The position numbers and the translations under genes are program-made. Shown one piece after another: positions 51,503 through 59,678 of a stretch of 64,000 nt of DNA. How positions within the stretch are numbered: the stretch's first letter is position 1; each line of letters opens with the position of its first letter. The notes beneath the pieces were generated by a model. That model was not told where the DNA came from and did no database searches. It saw only the letters and a list, made by a program, of their open reading frames with translations. This stretch comes from Vibrio inusitatus. GTDB lineage: Bacteria; Pseudomonadota; Gammaproteobacteria; Enterobacterales; Vibrionaceae. The stretch spans positions 744,001 through 808,000 of the forward strand of contig AP024878.1 of the NCBI GenBank assembly GCA_024346935.1. Direction: 5' to 3'.

Positions 51503-51859
51503 TTAGGAGTTATATTGATATAATAATTTGTTAATGGGCAACCACACCTTCCACTCTGTAAAGTCAGGTGCTTTTTTATTTACCGGGCTAGGAATACGAG
51601 AGATGCCTAACAGTGGGGAACGAGATGGTACAAATATAGATAATGTCCCATCAGCGAAAAGATGTGCTTCAAATTTTTCCAGAACTACTCTATTTGTTTT
51701 AGAGCCACTTGTACTTAACGCAGGCAAAGATTGAATACCAATATAGCGATGAAAGGTTTTTATAAAACCATGCCTTCCATCGAAGCGATACCCCGAATCC
51801 AAAAGAAATTTGTCTGCTTTAAGTTTGTTAGAAAATCTAGTTTTAAATATCTTTCTCAT
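51503..51859 (-). CDS. Hypothetical protein, 118 residues
   Basis: The protein is basic, without signal peptide or membrane segment and without a recognised domain. AGG lies 11 bases before the ATG. A near-perfect inverted repeat TACCTA-AAAA-TAGGTA (51868-51883) sits just upstream. It neighbours an IS remnant, so it may be an orphan acquired gene. Coding status is moderately likely. Confidence 0.45.
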   Translation of the reverse strand: MRKIFKTRFSNKLKADKFLLDSGYRFDGRHGFIKTFHRYIGIQSLPALSTSGSKTNRVVLEKFEAHLFADGTLSIFVPSRSPLLGISRIPSPVNKKAPDFTEWKVWLPINKLLYQYNS

Positions 51860-51867
51860 AAGTTAAC

Positions 51868-51883
51868 TACCTAAAAATAGGTA
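51868..51883. promoter_or_regulatory. Inverted repeat upstream of the hypothetical gene
   Basis: TACCTA AAAA TAGGTA forms a perfect dyad directly upstream of the start at 51859, and contains the TAGGT half-site also seen in the shared motif near 49092 and 52771. Confidence 0.45.
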
Positions 51884-51965
51884 TTATGGATGACGAAAGA
51901 CAAACTGAAAAATGAGGAAGTATAGAAGAATTTAATGGATAGAAGTGTGATTACTAATCTGATCT

Positions 51966-51998
51966 AAAAAGCCAATCCCCTCAGTGGTATTGGCTTTA
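51966..51998 (-). terminator. Terminator after the outer-membrane protein at 52010
   Basis: On the minus strand AAAGCCAAT/ATTGGCTTT flank a 14-base loop and are followed by T residues. Confidence 0.8.
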
Positions 51999-52009
51999 AA
52001 TCGATAGCT

Positions 52010-52681
52010 TTAAAAGTAATAACTTGCTTGTAACCAGGCAACGGTGTCTTCCTTATACACCAAGGTCTTTTTCGAAGATTCTCCAGTATATTCAACCTTC
52101 GCACCAATTGAGGCATTATCAAGAATCATATAACCGCCACCGACTTCTATTTGAGGTATCCACTCTTTACTTTGCTCGTGGTAGGTAGCTTTAGGATTTG
52201 CATAAATCCAGTGCCCTGCGTCAAATCCATACATACCGTAGAGGCCAAGCTGACCAAGTGCAGATTCAGATTTGGCTTTTCCATCTGCTGCGTCGGAAGT
52301 GGTGTAACCTATAGAAGCCATTGGAAATAGCATAATGTTGTCGGTGGCTTGGAACTTATAGATAGCACCAGCAAGCGCAGTCGTGTTGTCTTTATCTCCC
52401 AGAACATCGACTGAGTAGCCTAATCCATCAGTAACATGAAAATATCGACCACGATAATTCATATCGCCGGATTTGTTATCAACTCCGAGGTCTAATTGGA
52501 ATATATTGCTACCTAGACCAATCATACCATTAAGCTGTGTGCTGTTTTCACTGGCACTCACACCAAGTGAGCTAAAGCTTGCTGTAGGATCGCCATAGTT
52601 AACGGTTTCCGCATCTTTTTCATTAGCCATAGCGCCGCCACATGCGCTCGCAATAGCTAAACCAATTAATAACTTTTTCAT
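52010..52681 (-). CDS. Outer-membrane beta-barrel protein, 223 residues
   Basis: The precursor has a signal peptide (MKKLLIGLAIASACGGAMA) and alternating beta-strand pattern ending QASYYF, an outer-membrane targeting signal. It is not clearly in the same family as the 54-62 kb paralogues. It is divergent from the LysR gene at 52782, and the 100-base gap holds a copy of the shared promoter motif, so that regulator probably controls it. Function unknown. Confidence 0.8.
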   Translation of the reverse strand: MKKLLIGLAIASACGGAMANEKDAETVNYGDPTASFSSLGVSASENSTQLNGMIGLGSNIFQLDLGVDNKSGDMNYRGRYFHVTDGLGYSVDVLGDKDNTTALAGAIYKFQATDNIMLFPMASIGYTTSDAADGKAKSESALGQLGLYGMYGFDAGHWIYANPKATYHEQSKEWIPQIEVGGGYMILDNASIGAKVEYTGESSKKTLVYKEDTVAWLQASYYF

Positions 52682-52732
52682 TTTAATCTCTCCGAATTAT
52701 GATTTGTTTTCGGAGATAGTTTTGCATTTCAC

Positions 52733-52780
52733 GAAAAATAGATTAAATTGATAAGTATCGTTTTTTATAATAGGTGAAAA
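52733..52780. promoter_or_regulatory. Shared-motif operator between barrel gene and LysR gene
   Basis: The plus strand has TAAGTATCG (52752-52760), the same 9-mer as at 59039 and 60163, then AATAGGTGAAAA (52769-52780), whose reverse complement TTTTCACCTATT is at 54019-54030. It lies directly before the LysR ATG and 71 bases before the divergent barrel gene. Confidence 0.65.
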
Positions 52781-52781
52781 G

Positions 52782-53657
52782 ATGATAAACCTCGATTACT
52801 TGCTCGCATTTGTTACAGCTGCCGACAAAGGATCTTTCTCAGCTGCAGGAAGGCATATAGGAAAAAGTCAAAGCACAATCAGTGTCAGTGTTAGCAACCT
52901 AGAGTTAGATCTTGGTGTTTCTTTATTTGATCGTACGGGCAAGTATCCCGTTTTAACTCAAGAGGGAGAGCATCTATACGAACAGGCCAAGGTGTTAATG
53001 CGACAAGCCGACCGAATCGAGAACTATACTTCGGGAGTTAGGGATCAAGTTGAAAACTCTTTGGTCATTGGATTGGATCCTTTAGTTCCATTTTCTCTGA
53101 TTGAGACACCTTTAGAAAAAATCTCCCAGAAATTCCCCTTTACTCAGATCCAAATTAAAAAGGAGAAGAGCGATGGGTTATTCACGCAACTAAACGATGA
53201 TAAGGTCGACTTTGTGCTTCACCTTACCGAAGATGCGATTCCCGACTATTATGAGTTTGCTTGTATCCATCAACTCGAATGGACATGTGTATGCAGTCCG
53301 GACAGCGAGTTTGCTGATTTGGAGATAGTTAATAATGACTTGTTGACGACAGAAAGGCAGATTATTTGCACCAGTCTTTATGAACATAAAGTTCTAGGGT
53401 CGGTAGGCACACTGTCACAATCCGTATGGTTGGCGCACGATCAGGATGACATGATTCGAATGGTAGAACAGGGCATTGGGTGGGCAGTATTACCAACTAT
53501 CATGTTACAAGAGCGAGTAGCTCTGGGCACCCTGGTTGAATTTACCCCAGAGTACGTGAAGTCAAACCAATCCTATGGTGTGGATCTGGTTTGGAAAACC
53601 AATGACAGTCTTGGCCCGGTGGCACATTATCTTCGAGAGCTACTGTTTACCGGCTAA
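52782..53657 (+). CDS. LysR-family transcriptional regulator (2 of 4)
   Basis: This 291-residue protein has an HTH segment (LLAFVTAADKGSFSAAGRHIGKSQSTISVSV) and an effector domain. Its recognition-helix region resembles the regulators at 48170 and 57082. The shared operator overlaps its ribosome-binding region, which fits autoregulation. It lies upstream of the array of barrel paralogues in the same direction. Effector unknown. Confidence 0.92.
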   Translation: MINLDYLLAFVTAADKGSFSAAGRHIGKSQSTISVSVSNLELDLGVSLFDRTGKYPVLTQEGEHLYEQAKVLMRQADRIENYTSGVRDQVENSLVIGLDPLVPFSLIETPLEKISQKFPFTQIQIKKEKSDGLFTQLNDDKVDFVLHLTEDAIPDYYEFACIHQLEWTCVCSPDSEFADLEIVNNDLLTTERQIICTSLYEHKVLGSVGTLSQSVWLAHDQDDMIRMVEQGIGWAVLPTIMLQERVALGTLVEFTPEYVKSNQSYGVDLVWKTNDSLGPVAHYLRELLFTG

Positions 53658-53725
53658 CCTAAGCCTATTACTGCACATAGACTTAGCTCCCATGTCGTCT
53701 GGTACCGTGACAACCACCACTCCTT

Positions 53726-53749
53726 GTCCCCGATGTTTTTATCGGGGAC
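53726..53749. terminator. Hairpin downstream of the LysR gene
   Basis: A 9-bp perfect stem has a T-rich loop and no strong T-tail, so it is a possible terminator or a decayed repetitive hairpin. Confidence 0.45.
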
Positions 53750-53993
53750 TTCTAAATGTTCCCCATAAAAGCGCTAGGGAATGCCTACAGCGATATAGGC
53801 GACAGACACAGCGCGTATATTACTGCCCCACGTCGTCCCCAAGGTTTTTATCTGAGACCTTTTGATTTGTCACTCCTTAAATGAGTAGTCAAAAGTAAAC
53901 TCATTCACCTCTCTTATAGAATAAAAATCAATAGATTACCTTGTTATATATAGGGCTTTTAGTTGTTCTTTAAATAGCCTACACAATGCCAAT

Positions 53994-54051
53994 CTATCGA
54001 CTTTGTCAATACTATCTATTTTCACCTATTGATTATATTTGCGTAAATTAC
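53994..54051 (+). promoter_or_regulatory. Shared-motif promoter, barrel paralogue 1
   Basis: CTATCGA (53994) is followed by CTATCTATTTTCACCTATTG (from 54012), and GCGTAAATTA (54041-54050). The last is conserved upstream of five paralogues and probably contains the -10 element, with TTTTCA as a candidate -35. Confidence 0.65.
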
Positions 54052-54058
54052 ACCTCAA

Positions 54059-54090
54059 GCCAAACAGGACTGGCAACGAATCAAATGGAG
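54059..54090 (+). promoter_or_regulatory. Conserved 5' leader hairpin with GGA loop, paralogue 1
   Basis: GCCA-AACAGGAC-TGGC (54059-54074) forms a small stem with GGA in the loop. ATGGAGGTA with a second GGA follows about 12 bases later, some 30 bases before the ATG. CsrA/RsmA proteins bind GGA in hairpin loops; binding here is inferred. Confidence 0.6.
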
Positions 54091-54118
54091 GTAACTAAAT
54101 TTTACGAGGTAATCAAAT

Positions 54119-54706
54119 ATGAAAAAATTAATTCTAGCGTCAACTCTTGCACTAATGTCCGCGTCTTCTTTTGCAGCAGACGATCACTCAGGCTTCCGCG
54201 TCGGTGGTGGTTTTGGTACTGATATTGGTAAGTATCAATTGCGTGACAATGTTGGTGGCGAGAAACAAGAAGCAGATCCTTCAGTAGTGCTAGAAGCTGG
54301 TTATGACTTTAACAGCATCTTTGCCATTAATGTTAAGGGTTCAGCAACAGGCCTTAAGTCTTACGAAAACAAAAAAGACAAAGGTGCTGGGCTAGGTACT
54401 GCTTATGACTTAGCGGTAGAAGCAGAGGCAGGTTATACGTTTGTCACTCCTGGTGATGCTTCAATCAAACCTTATATCGCATTGGGCGCAGTAGGTTTTG
54501 ATAAAGACACCAGTGCTCTAATGCTAGGTGAAGATAAAGGCTCTGTACGTGCTCGTGGTGCGGCTGGTGTGCGTATGACATTGGATAACGGTGTTTACTT
54601 TGACGGTCGTATCCAAGCTACAGACGTAACGGCTAAAGGCGATAAGTTTAATGGTAAAGACGACCTACTTACTCAAGGTATGGTTACCGTTGGTTATAAG
54701 TTCTAA
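54119..54706 (+). CDS. Outer-membrane beta-barrel paralogue 1
   Basis: The 195-residue precursor has a signal peptide (MKKLILASTLALMSASSFA) and about eight beta-strands, with family motifs DPSVVLEAGYDFN, INVKGSATG, IKPYIALGAVGFD and the terminal GYKF. It resembles small OmpA-like or AcfA-type barrels; exact family is uncertain. It is about 94% identical to paralogue 3 and lies in a 748-base duplicated unit. The real ribosome-binding site is ACGAGGT 10 bases upstream of the ATG. A two-hairpin terminator follows. Confidence 0.85.
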   Translation: MKKLILASTLALMSASSFAADDHSGFRVGGGFGTDIGKYQLRDNVGGEKQEADPSVVLEAGYDFNSIFAINVKGSATGLKSYENKKDKGAGLGTAYDLAVEAEAGYTFVTPGDASIKPYIALGAVGFDKDTSALMLGEDKGSVRARGAAGVRMTLDNGVYFDGRIQATDVTAKGDKFNGKDDLLTQGMVTVGYKF

Positions 54707-54740
54707 TTCAATTCTTGCGTTGATATGAACACTTTAATTT

Positions 54741-54787
54741 AGGCGATTACCTCGCCTAACCAGGGCCCCCGAAAGGGGGCTTTTTTG
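54741..54787 (+). terminator. Tandem-hairpin terminator, paralogue 1
   Basis: The first hairpin AGGCGA/TCGCCT is followed by GCCCCC-GAAA-GGGGGC with a T tract. The second has a GNRA tetraloop. The pair recurs after paralogue 3, and the second hairpin after paralogue 4. Confidence 0.92.
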
Positions 54788-54843
54788 TATAACAAGCGAA
54801 TTAGCTAATAGAAGCTAGTTTATTGGTTGGTGAGAATAAATGA

Positions 54844-55422
54844 ATGAAGAATAGACTATTTGCATCAATACTCTTGTTGATTTCCAGTTCTTCTATAGCG
54901 GGGATGGATCACTCAGGTTTGCGCGTTGGTGCAGGCTTAGCTTCAGACATGGGAATGTTCAAACTAGAGGATAAAGTTACAGGTTTTGATTCCGACCCTT
55001 CGGTCATTGTTGATGTTGGCTATGATTTTAATGACATCTTTGCCATTAATGTCAACGGCGCAGCAACGGGCTTCAAGTGGAATCGTGGTAAACAGACACC
55101 TCAGTATATAGATACCGCCTACGAGGTAGCTGTGGCTGGCGAGGTAGGCTATACCAAGGTAACCGAGCGTGGGTTTACCATTAAGCCGTATGTTGCTCTA
55201 GGAGGTGTTTATTATAATAAGCAGGCGAACCTTCTTTTTACTGGTAATGATGGCGGGAGTGACGTGCGTGCCCGTGGCACAATTGGACTGAGGGTTTCGA
55301 TAGATAATAAGCTCTATCTGGATGGACGGATTCAGGCCACCAACGTTGCCTATGATGGTAAGCTTTCAGGTAAAGAAGATCTGTTAACTCAGGGTTTAGT
55401 CACCATAGGCTATAAATTCTAA
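54844..55422 (+). CDS. Outer-membrane beta-barrel paralogue 2 (divergent, no leader)
   Basis: The 192-residue precursor has a signal peptide (MKNRLFASILLLISSSSIAG) and the family motifs DPSVIVDVGYDFND, IKPYVALGG and the terminal GYKF. It lacks the conserved promoter/leader of its neighbours and starts 55 bases after the terminator of paralogue 1. It may depend on read-through or have a weak own promoter. Sequence has diverged well from paralogues 1 and 3 although it sits between them. Confidence 0.83.
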   Translation: MKNRLFASILLLISSSSIAGMDHSGLRVGAGLASDMGMFKLEDKVTGFDSDPSVIVDVGYDFNDIFAINVNGAATGFKWNRGKQTPQYIDTAYEVAVAGEVGYTKVTERGFTIKPYVALGGVYYNKQANLLFTGNDGGSDVRARGTIGLRVSIDNKLYLDGRIQATNVAYDGKLSGKEDLLTQGLVTIGYKF

Positions 55423-55461
55423 GACTAGTAATTTAGAGCGATGAAATGGTATTTAAAATCA

Positions 55462-55497
55462 CCCCAATAGTTGAATATCAATTATTGGGTTTTTTTA
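55462..55497 (+). terminator. Terminator after paralogue 2
   Basis: CCCAATA/TATTGGG around a 13-base loop is followed by T residues. Confidence 0.75.
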
Positions 55498-55579
55498 TTG
55501 CCCAAACAAAATGAACCCCCCATCAACCATTGAAGATATTAGTATGCAATGTTGATTAACTTCACAAAAACAATCCCAT

Positions 55580-55660
55580 CTATCGATTTTGTTAATGTTA
55601 ACTATTTTCATCTATTTGCTATGCTCGCGTAAATTACACCTCAAGCCAAACAGGACTGGC
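55580..55660 (+). promoter_or_regulatory. Shared-motif promoter and GGA hairpin leader, paralogue 3
   Basis: CTATCGA (55580) and CTATTTTCATCTATTTG precede GCGTAAATTA (55627-55636). The leader hairpin GCCA-AACAGGAC-TGGC is at 55645-55660, identical to paralogue 1. Confidence 0.65.
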
Positions 55661-55704
55661 AACGAATCAAATGGAGGTAACTAAATTTTACGAGGTAATC
55701 AAAC

Positions 55705-56292
55705 ATGAAAAAATTAATTCTAGCGTCAACTCTTGCTCTAATGTCCGCGTCTTCTTTTGCAGCAGACGATCACTCAGGCTTCCGCGTCGGTGGTGGTTTT
55801 GGTACTGATATTGGTAAGTATCAATTGCGTGACGATGCTCTTGGCGGGAAAATAGAAGCAGACCCTTCAGTAGTCTTAGAAGCCGGTTATGACTTTAACG
55901 GCATCTTTGCCATTAATGTTAAGGGTTCAGCAACAGGCCTTAAGTCTTACGAAAACAAAAAAGACAAAGGTGCTGGGCTAGGTACTGCTTATGACTTAGC
56001 GGTAGAAGCAGAGGCAGGTTATACGTTTGTCACTCCTGGTGATGCTTCAATCAAACCTTATATCGCATTGGGCGCAGTAGGTTTTGATAAAGACACCAGT
56101 GCTTCAATGCTAGATGGAGATAAAGGCTCTGTACGTGCTCGTGGTGCGGCTGGTGTGCGTATGACATTGGATAACGGTGTTTACTTTGACGGTCGTATCC
56201 AAGCTACAGACGTAACGGCTAAAGGCGATAAGTTTAATGGTAAAGACGATCTACTTACTCAAGGTATGGTTACCGTTGGTTATAAGTTCTAA
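55705..56292 (+). CDS. Outer-membrane beta-barrel paralogue 3
   Basis: This 195-residue protein is nearly identical to paralogue 1. Differences concentrate at residues about 41-47 (DALGGKI versus NVGGEKQ) and near 140 (SASMLDGDK versus SALMLGEDK), which in a barrel would be exposed loops. Signal peptide, strands and terminal GYKF are conserved. It has the full promoter/leader module and tandem-hairpin terminator. Confidence 0.87.
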   Translation: MKKLILASTLALMSASSFAADDHSGFRVGGGFGTDIGKYQLRDDALGGKIEADPSVVLEAGYDFNGIFAINVKGSATGLKSYENKKDKGAGLGTAYDLAVEAEAGYTFVTPGDASIKPYIALGAVGFDKDTSASMLDGDKGSVRARGAAGVRMTLDNGVYFDGRIQATDVTAKGDKFNGKDDLLTQGMVTVGYKF

Positions 56293-56325
56293 TTCAACTC
56301 TTGCGTTGATTTGAGCATTTTAATT

Positions 56326-56374
56326 TAGGCGATTACCTCGCCTAACCAGGGCCCCCGAAAGGGGGCTTTTTTGT
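56326..56374 (+). terminator. Tandem-hairpin terminator, paralogue 3
   Basis: AGGCGA/TCGCCT is followed by GCCCCC-GAAA-GGGGGC and T residues, as after paralogue 1. Confidence 0.92.
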
Positions 56375-57081
56375 GGGTGGCGTTTCTTACCGAAATGAAT
56401 GTATACATTGAGAAGGAACGATAGCTTCAACTTTTCTAGACAGACTCACCTTGATTACCCTCGTTCTAAAACTTCAGGCTATCGTATGACTTGCCAACAA
56501 GGCCAAGATATCTGATAAAGGTCTTTCTATTTTTAAACTGACTCTGAGCACTCTTACAGGTAACACGCAGAATAAATATCAACGGTAATTGGTGAGGGGG
56601 ACAAACCTCTTTTTTAAAGGCAGCGTGGCGAAAATGTTCGAAGATAGATACTCGATTAAGAAGACTCTAGCTGAGGAATGAAAGCTTTACATTATCTTGG
56701 CTGTCGGCTGATTGTTGCTATAAATAATAGATTATAAACCTATTAGGGGCATAAGGGACGCGGAGATAGGGGCAACCTTTAAGTATGCTAGTAAAGGGGT
56801 ATTTGTACAGCGATATAGAGGTGTGTCTATGCCTAAGGCTGAGGCCATTTAATATAGGTAGTACAAGGCAGATTGAAGAGCGATGCTATAAAGCTATCCA
56901 AAACAGAAGAGTAAAACGGATACTAATAAACATTAGCTAGAAGCTTACAGAATGCTTACATGAGGGTTGTCTAAGCGTTGAATTGGAATTGAACGGGCAG
57001 TGAACGGCTATTTCATTATTGGTTGGGATAGTCATATTGGTGTCAACTTATTCTAGAACGAGACAATCCGGAGCAAACGAA
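56375..57081. other. 707-base region without a supported gene
   Basis: No frame with a credible start or domain was seen. ACAGCGATATAG near 56807 recurs at about 53787, so both gaps may contain fragments of the same decayed element. The end of the gap holds CTATTTCATTATTGG (57008), a loose match to the shared motif, before the LysR gene. Confidence 0.5.
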
Positions 57082-57969
57082 ATGGCGATGACGTTGGAGC
57101 AGTTGACAGCTTTTGTCGAAACGGTTGAAAAAGGAAGCTTTAAGCAAGCGAGTATTCGTTTGGGAAAGCACACCTCAACGGTAAGTGGGTTGATCGCAAA
57201 TCTCGAGTCTGAATTGGGTATGGATTTATTCGTGCGTAAACCGCGCTCACTTGAGATCACACAGCAAGGAGTCGAAATTTACCGTTATGCTCAATCAGTT
57301 ATCAGGGAATGTGATTTACTTGATGTAAAAGCCAATAGCTTGCTCGACGGGTTACCATCCTCATTCACCATAGCCATAGATAATGACCTAATGGATAGTG
57401 AGGTCAGCAAAATAGTTGCTCGATTGATCGATAAGTTCCCAACGTTGAATCTTAAAGTTATAGCCGTTGATCCTATGCAAGTGAGGAGTCACGTTCTGAG
57501 TGAGCAGGCTGATATAGGCTTTGGTATTTCACTCTTTCGTGGTCACCACGAACTGACTATTGCAGATGGGTATTCGTTTGACGTTGCTTTCGTTTCTTCT
57601 CCTAATCTGCACTTCGAAAATAAGGTGATACCCTTAGTAGAACTGCGCGGTAAACTGCAAATTTCGGCTTTGTTTATGAGGCAGATTGCACGTGAAGATA
57701 CACATAATTTAAGTTCGAGAATGATCTATAGCAATAGCCTTGAGGGAACGATGGAACTGTTAAAACAGATTGCTTCGTGGGCAATGCTTCCAAAATTTCT
57801 CTGCCAAGATGCAATAGAAAACGGTGAGCTTGAGCATTTTTATGTCAATCCTACAGAATCTATCCGTTCTAACCGGTGGTCAACAGAAATTAGTTGGCTT
57901 TCTGCAAAACCAACAAATTCTGCGATGGACTTTATTATTGATGAGTTGGCAAAATTGCCAGATCGATAA
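57082..57969 (+). CDS. LysR-family transcriptional regulator (3 of 4)
   Basis: This 295-residue protein has an HTH segment (LEQLTAFVETVEKGSFKQASIRLGKHTSTVSGLIANLE) and an effector domain. I chose the ATG at 57082 because GGAG precedes it and the HTH begins six residues in; upstream in-frame starts would add an unrelated leader. It resembles regulators 1 and 2 in the recognition helix and lies convergent with the barrel gene at 58123. Confidence 0.9.
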   Translation: MAMTLEQLTAFVETVEKGSFKQASIRLGKHTSTVSGLIANLESELGMDLFVRKPRSLEITQQGVEIYRYAQSVIRECDLLDVKANSLLDGLPSSFTIAIDNDLMDSEVSKIVARLIDKFPTLNLKVIAVDPMQVRSHVLSEQADIGFGISLFRGHHELTIADGYSFDVAFVSSPNLHFENKVIPLVELRGKLQISALFMRQIAREDTHNLSSRMIYSNSLEGTMELLKQIASWAMLPKFLCQDAIENGELEHFYVNPTESIRSNRWSTEISWLSAKPTNSAMDFIIDELAKLPDR

Positions 57970-58122
57970 GTGGTCTTGGATTTATATCTAATAATAGATC
58001 CGTTGTTTTTCTCATGAAATTATCAGATGATCATGGAAACAAATAGTCTATAAATATAAATAACTGGATATTATATATTACACAGTAATGAAATGTAATC
58101 CATTAAACTGCTAATTACAATG

Positions 58123-58935
58123 TTAGAAAGTATATTGTAGTGATAGCATTGGGCCACTAAAGTCAACACCCACATTAGCATTTAGCAGTGAATCACCATA
58201 TTCTGCACCGATCTCATAATGATTATATGATGCATTCAAAATCAATGAATCTGTTATTTGGTAATACGCACCAATATTAAAGTCCATTAAGTGACCATCA
58301 AAAAGACGAGTAGATAACATGAATGCTTCTAGGTGAGATGTAAGCCCTAGATTTTGAGTAAGTTGATAGCTTCCTCGTATACCTACGTTTGGCATTGGAG
58401 CAAGAGTGCCTTTCTTCCCTTTAGTGTTAAAACTCAGCCAATCTTCATCGCCTTCATTGATATTGGCGCTGATGCCACCTCGTCCCGATATTTGCATTAG
58501 GTGCAGACCCAACATTGCGTCTAGATTAAAGTTATCTGTAGATACGATGCGATGAGCATAGCCGATGCGAGCGATATCTATATCTAGATTTAGGTCTAAC
58601 GTAGCGTTCGCCTTAAACTCACTACCTAGAATGTTAATCGGATCACTGGATATAGTTGAGCGGGCGTGACGATGTAATGAGCGCCAGTCTGCATAGACAC
58701 TATTGCCACTATCGAAGTTGTATTCAATCTTCACATAAGGCGAAAGGTTTTTTTCTGCTAAATCTAGGTGACTTTCGGCATCGAGTTTCATTTTGGCACC
58801 AAGGATTGGAACACCCAGCGATGCAGTACTGTTCGCAGAATTGTACACGCCACCGAGGGTAACTGAAAGGTCGCCAGCATGGACGCTGCTTGTGAGTATG
58901 CTTGCTGTGATTAACCATAGCTGGAGATTTTTCAT
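58123..58935 (-). CDS. Outer-membrane beta-barrel protein, TIGR04219-like, 270 residues
   Basis: The precursor has a signal peptide (MKNLQLWLITASILTSSVHAG) and many amphipathic strands, ending LSLQYTF, an outer-membrane targeting signal. The layout suits a 10- to 12-strand barrel and resembles the TIGR04219 family of vibrio outer-membrane proteins, but the match is not firm. Its upstream region has a copy of the shared motif (TAAGTATCG at 59039). Function unknown. Confidence 0.72.
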   Translation of the reverse strand: MKNLQLWLITASILTSSVHAGDLSVTLGGVYNSANSTASLGVPILGAKMKLDAESHLDLAEKNLSPYVKIEYNFDSGNSVYADWRSLHRHARSTISSDPINILGSEFKANATLDLNLDIDIARIGYAHRIVSTDNFNLDAMLGLHLMQISGRGGISANINEGDEDWLSFNTKGKKGTLAPMPNVGIRGSYQLTQNLGLTSHLEAFMLSTRLFDGHLMDFNIGAYYQITDSLILNASYNHYEIGAEYGDSLLNANVGVDFSGPMLSLQYTF

Positions 58936-59019
58936 CTTTGCTTACTACCGTTTAATTTGCGAGTGTGCGCTTTAGCCTTTGGCTATATGCGAGTTTGTAA
59001 GTAAATGTTACAGCCTGTA

Positions 59020-59068
59020 AATCGATAGTTGGAATTAGTAAGTATCGTTATTTACGATAAGTTGAAAG
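59020..59068 (-). promoter_or_regulatory. Shared-motif operator upstream of the barrel gene at 58123
   Basis: On the minus strand TTTCAACTTATCGTAAATAA then CGATACTTACTAATT align with the same region upstream of the gene at 52010 over about 50 bases. TAAGTATCG on the plus strand is at 59039-59047. Confidence 0.65.
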
Positions 59069-59170
59069 CAGATACAAGAAGAAGAGAAGATCGAGTGGCT
59101 TTAGTATCAATAGAGAGTTGCTGAAAGGTGAAATGAAGCGCTAAGTTAAGCGCCTCGTTTTAGGTGAGAG

Positions 59171-59638
59171 TTAATTTACGGTACATATCGGTTGAAATGG
59201 AGTGGTGCTGATTGGAAATAGGCGGTCATAAATAAGGTTAAATATAGCCGAGTAAAACAAAGCATAAATGACGAAACCAATATCAGCGATAAAAGCTTCA
59301 ATGAAGGTCAAACTTAAGCTCAATGCAAGTACTGGAACTGTGACCAAAATTAAGCCAAGTTCAAATAAAACTGCATGCATAATTCTTTGCTTTGAGGTTT
59401 TTTTACAGTGCCCTTGTTTATTATTAAGGTGTCGATCAAATAAGAAGTTAAATAACATATTCCATGCCATTGCAAGTAGTGACATCGCCATAGCAAGAAT
59501 GCCTATATGATGGCTAGCACCTTGAATAAATATCATGCCAATTGGTATTAAAGTCACAATTAACCCAACTTCAAAAAAAATAGTGTGACGAATTCTGTCC
59601 ATGAAAGATCGATTGGTTTTTAAATTTTTAATACTCAT
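59171..59638 (-). CDS. PACE-family efflux protein (canonical, two BTP domains)
   Basis: This 155-residue membrane protein has four helices in two bacterial-transmembrane-pair repeats. Repeat 1 has RIRHTIFFEVG and WNMLFNFLFDRHL; repeat 2 has RIMHAVLFELG and YSAIFNLIYDRLF. These match the PACE (AceI) signature including both helix-1 Glu residues. AceI-type pumps export biocides such as chlorhexidine and short diamines. It is the second gene of a two-gene set transcribed leftward. Confidence 0.85.
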   Translation of the reverse strand: MSIKNLKTNRSFMDRIRHTIFFEVGLIVTLIPIGMIFIQGASHHIGILAMAMSLLAMAWNMLFNFLFDRHLNNKQGHCKKTSKQRIMHAVLFELGLILVTVPVLALSLSLTFIEAFIADIGFVIYALFYSAIFNLIYDRLFPISTTPFQPICTVN

Positions 59639-59678
59639 AATGTATCTCTCATCTAATCGTTAATAACTTTAAATTGGT

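Larger units (their letters stand above)
53658..54118. other. Regulatory intergenic region with hairpins, no gene
   Basis: The region holds a perfect hairpin GTCCCCGAT/ATCGGGGAC with GTTTTT loop (53726-53749), a decayed related hairpin near 53838 (GTCCCCAAGG followed by GAGACC), a stem GCCTA/TAGGC near 53782, and then the promoter and leader of the barrel gene at 54119. No convincing coding frame was seen. Confidence 0.6.
54041..54788 (+). repeat. Direct repeat copy A (748 bp unit: promoter box, leader, gene, terminator)
   Basis: The unit from GCGTAAATTA to TTTTTTGT is repeated at 55627-56374 with the same length and high identity. Flanks diverge abruptly at both ends. Confidence 0.85.
55627..56374 (+). 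repeat. Direct repeat copy B of the 748-bp unit
   Basis: This matches copy A over the promoter box, leader, coding sequence and terminator; differences cluster in two short coding stretches. Such pairs can recombine or convert. Confidence 0.85.

Noticed and set aside
51404..51520. Integron attC-like sequence (GTTAGG and GCCTCT...AGAGGC hairpin)
   Set aside because: No attC core pair or integron array was seen, and the region is explained by the transposase remnant.
53986..54222. Upstream open frame crossing the leader of barrel paralogue 1
   Set aside because: The ATGGAGGTA start is not kept as a coding frame in paralogues 4 and 6, so the leader is better explained as an RNA element than as a leader peptide.
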